From contig NZ_CAKXZT010000150.1 of NCBI RefSeq assembly GCF_935825525.1, forward strand, positions 40,364 to 104,363: a stretch of DNA of 64,000 nt. Reading direction: 5' to 3'. The notes under the pieces were generated by a model, which saw nothing but the letters and a program-made list of their open reading frames with translations, made no database searches and was not told where the DNA came from. The DNA is from Mesorhizobium escarrei (lineage in GTDB: Bacteria; Pseudomonadota; Alphaproteobacteria; Rhizobiales; Rhizobiaceae). The position numbers and the translations under genes were made by a program. Below are positions 62,409 to 64,000 of the stretch, piece after piece; position 1 is the stretch's first letter, and each line of letters starts with the position of its first letter.

Positions 62409-63605
62409 ATGACGAAATCTCACCGAGTCGATCAGTCTCCCTCAAACATTGACAATCCGCAGCGGCGGCAATTTCTGGCGTCGGCAGCTTTTCTCGGCGT
62501 TGCGCCCTGGCTGCTGTCTTCGCTTGGCGAAGCGGCGGCGCAAACGGCCAGCCCGCAACCCGCGAGCCAGCGCCGCAAGCTGGGCGCCCTCGAGGTGTTT
62601 CCCGTGGGGCTCGGATGCCAGTGGAAACCTAGCCCTGACGACGGCACCGCCCAGGATTATTTCGGCAGCCCCATAGATCGCTCCGCCGCGGTTGCGCTTA
62701 TCAGGCGCGCGGTGGACCAAGGCGTCACCCTCATCGATACGGCGGAAGTCTATGGACCCTTCATTTCGGAGGAGATCGTTGGCGATGCGCTGCAGGGGCT
62801 GCGCGAGACCGTCGTTCTGGAGAGTAAGTTCGGGTTCAACGTTGACCTTGAGACCGGCAAAATCGGAGAGGGCCTGAACAGCCGGCCCGAGCACATCAAG
62901 CGCGCCGTCGAAGGCAGCTTGCGCCGCCTGCGCACCGACCGCATCGACGTGCTCTACCAGCACCGCGTCGACCCGCTTGTGCCGATCGAAGACGTCGCCG
63001 GCGCGGTCAAGGATCTCGTCGCCGAGGGCAAGGTTCTGCATTTCGGGCTCTCCGAGCCGGGACTGGAGACCATCCGACGCGCGCACGCGGTTCTGCCGCT
63101 CGCCGCCATCCAGAACGAATATTCGATGGTCTGGCGTGGTCCCGAGGCCGACGTGCTGCCTCTGTGCGAGGAACTGGGCATCGGCTTCGTGAGCTGGGCT
63201 CCGCTGGGCTATGGTTTCCTGACCGGCACGATTACGGCAGGAAGCCGCTTTGGCGACGACCCCGAGCGAGACTTCCGCGCCTGGGTTCCCCGCATGGCAG
63301 AGGATGCCTTGGCGGCCAACATGGCGCTCGTCGATGTCGTGCGGACGTGGGCGCAACGCAAGGAGGTCAAACCCGCCCAGCTGGCGCTGGCCTGGCTGCT
63401 GGCACAGAAGCCGTTCATCGTGCCGATTCCCGGTACAACGAAGGCCGCCCACCTCGACGAGAACATTGCAGCCGCTGCCATCACCTTTACGGAGGACGAG
63501 TTGCACGAGCTCAATGCTGCCGTGGCCGCGGTCAAGATCGAAGGCGCTCGGCTTCCTCCCCCGGTTCTCGCAATGTCCGGAGTGGAGGCCCCACCCAAGG
63601 CTTAG
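62409..63605 (+). CDS. Tat-exported aldo/keto reductase
   Basis: This 398-residue protein has a twin-arginine signal (QRRQFLASAAFLGVAPW, residues 18-34, cleavage after about 45 at AAA-Q) ahead of an aldo/keto reductase barrel. The catalytic tetrad can be placed: D in LIDTAEVYG, Y in the same motif, K in LESKFGF and H in LYQHRVD. The NADPH-binding end reads VPIPGTTKAAHLDEN. AAGGATCGTG precedes the ATG. A periplasmic AKR is unusual because the cofactor is cytosolic; it may be exported folded with bound NADP. It is a likely target of the AraC gene. Confidence 0.92.
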   Translation: MTKSHRVDQSPSNIDNPQRRQFLASAAFLGVAPWLLSSLGEAAAQTASPQPASQRRKLGALEVFPVGLGCQWKPSPDDGTAQDYFGSPIDRSAAVALIRRAVDQGVTLIDTAEVYGPFISEEIVGDALQGLRETVVLESKFGFNVDLETGKIGEGLNSRPEHIKRAVEGSLRRLRTDRIDVLYQHRVDPLVPIEDVAGAVKDLVAEGKVLHFGLSEPGLETIRRAHAVLPLAAIQNEYSMVWRGPEADVLPLCEELGIGFVSWAPLGYGFLTGTITAGSRFGDDPERDFRAWVPRMAEDALAANMALVDVVRTWAQRKEVKPAQLALAWLLAQKPFIVPIPGTTKAAHLDENIAAAAITFTEDELHELNAAVAAVKIEGARLPPPVLAMSGVEAPPKA

Positions 63606-64000
63606 TCCGGGTGACCGCCTGCTCATGGTGAATGCACCTAAGTCGTGGGACTCAGCGAATCTAAATTGGCCCACTTCAAAGCGAAATTGACCATAAGTGG
63701 TTGATTCATGGACTTTGGTGGGCCCGGAGGATGTCATCAATTACTTGTTTTAGTTGTGTTTTTCGTGGGCACAAGGCAAACATCCTTCCCGTATCGTTCC
63801 GTATGGTTTCGCGACCGTCGTCGGGCGAGATTAGCTGTCTATGCCACCTTGCGCCAGAAACGGACGCTCCTCACCCCATTTCGAACGTCTTGATAGGGCC
63901 GAACCTGCCCTTCCGCTTTCGGGACGAAGTTACCGAGAAGCTGCCTGGCAAGCTGTATGCGGACTCGTCGCGTGACCACACCAAAAGTATGAGGCTTCTA
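63606..64000. other. No gene recognised, right edge
   Basis: This short stretch has no supported gene. AAATTGGCCCACTT near 63660 and AAATTGACCATAAGTGG near 63683 form an inexact direct repeat, reminiscent of IS21-type element ends. TGGTGGGCCCGGA at 63716-63728 resembles the 3' acceptor end of a tRNA (minus strand). Both are too short to call. Confidence 0.4.

Noticed and set aside
63716..63728. A tRNA gene at the right edge
   Set aside because: Only 13 bases look tRNA-like; no cloverleaf can be drawn around them.

Overview
The window reads as chromosomal DNA of a high-GC alphaproteobacterium of the order Rhizobiales, most like Mesorhizobium or a close relative. That rests on gene content (several TRAP and sugar ABC importers with local regulators, an NAD-type formate dehydrogenase, DUF899, GFA, DUF4242 and DUF6494 proteins) and on palindromic dispersed repeats of the kind common in rhizobia. 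This is recognition by eye, without a database search. I saw no rRNA, tRNA or CRISPR.

Layout. 1-5.4 kb: folP, then small stress or housekeeping-type genes (two SRPBCC proteins, a GFA protein, DUF899, a GNAT acetyltransferase) and a nitrilase with a decayed nitrilase fragment behind it. 5.9-9.3 kb: a large BTAD/AAA/TPR regulator followed by a DUF4242 protein. 9.4-9.7 kb: a frameshifted small secreted protein. 10.0-18.8 kb: a quinate/shikimate-type catabolic locus. A TetR regulator lies between a leftward operon (shikimate dehydrogenase, TRAP transporter, type II dehydroquinase paralogue, BKACE) and a rightward operon (3-dehydroshikimate dehydratase and 3-oxoadipate enol-lactonase). Two matching palindromes flank the regulator. 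The lactonase carries an in-frame stop. 18.8-20.3 kb: an RTX protein. 20.4-21.4 kb: a scrapyard of recombinase, transposase and aldehyde dehydrogenase fragments.

21.4-32.8 kb: an acid-sugar locus with three adjacent enolase-superfamily genes and a GntR regulator facing a complete ABC importer, a fourth enolase-superfamily gene and an RraA-type aldolase-like gene. The expected flow is uptake, dehydration to a 2-keto-3-deoxy acid and aldol cleavage. 32.8-36.5 kb: a Gfo/Idh/MocA oxidoreductase and a HutC-type GntR regulator opposite a two-component flavin monooxygenase. 36.6-46.7 kb: a LacI regulator and a tightly coupled operon for unsaturated uronides: a GH88/105 hydrolase, KduI, an 841-residue protein of unknown family, and a second complete ABC importer.

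46.9-58.2 kb: a formate dehydrogenase/molybdenum cofactor island: FdsA-type subunit, a fused NuoE-NuoF subunit, TusA-like protein, MoeA, FdhD, MobA, two further MoeA relatives (one with a solute-binding domain and an in-frame stop) and DUF6494. 58.3-64 kb: a broken WD40-cytochrome c gene with repeats behind it, a membrane diguanylate cyclase, an AraC regulator and a Tat-exported aldo/keto reductase.

The best candidates for undescribed biology are the 841-residue protein in the uronide operon, the four-enolase acid-sugar locus, and the catabolic type II dehydroquinase paralogue with an altered active site. Decay is frequent (seven or more broken genes or fragments), and two genes differ from intact homologues by only one stop codon.
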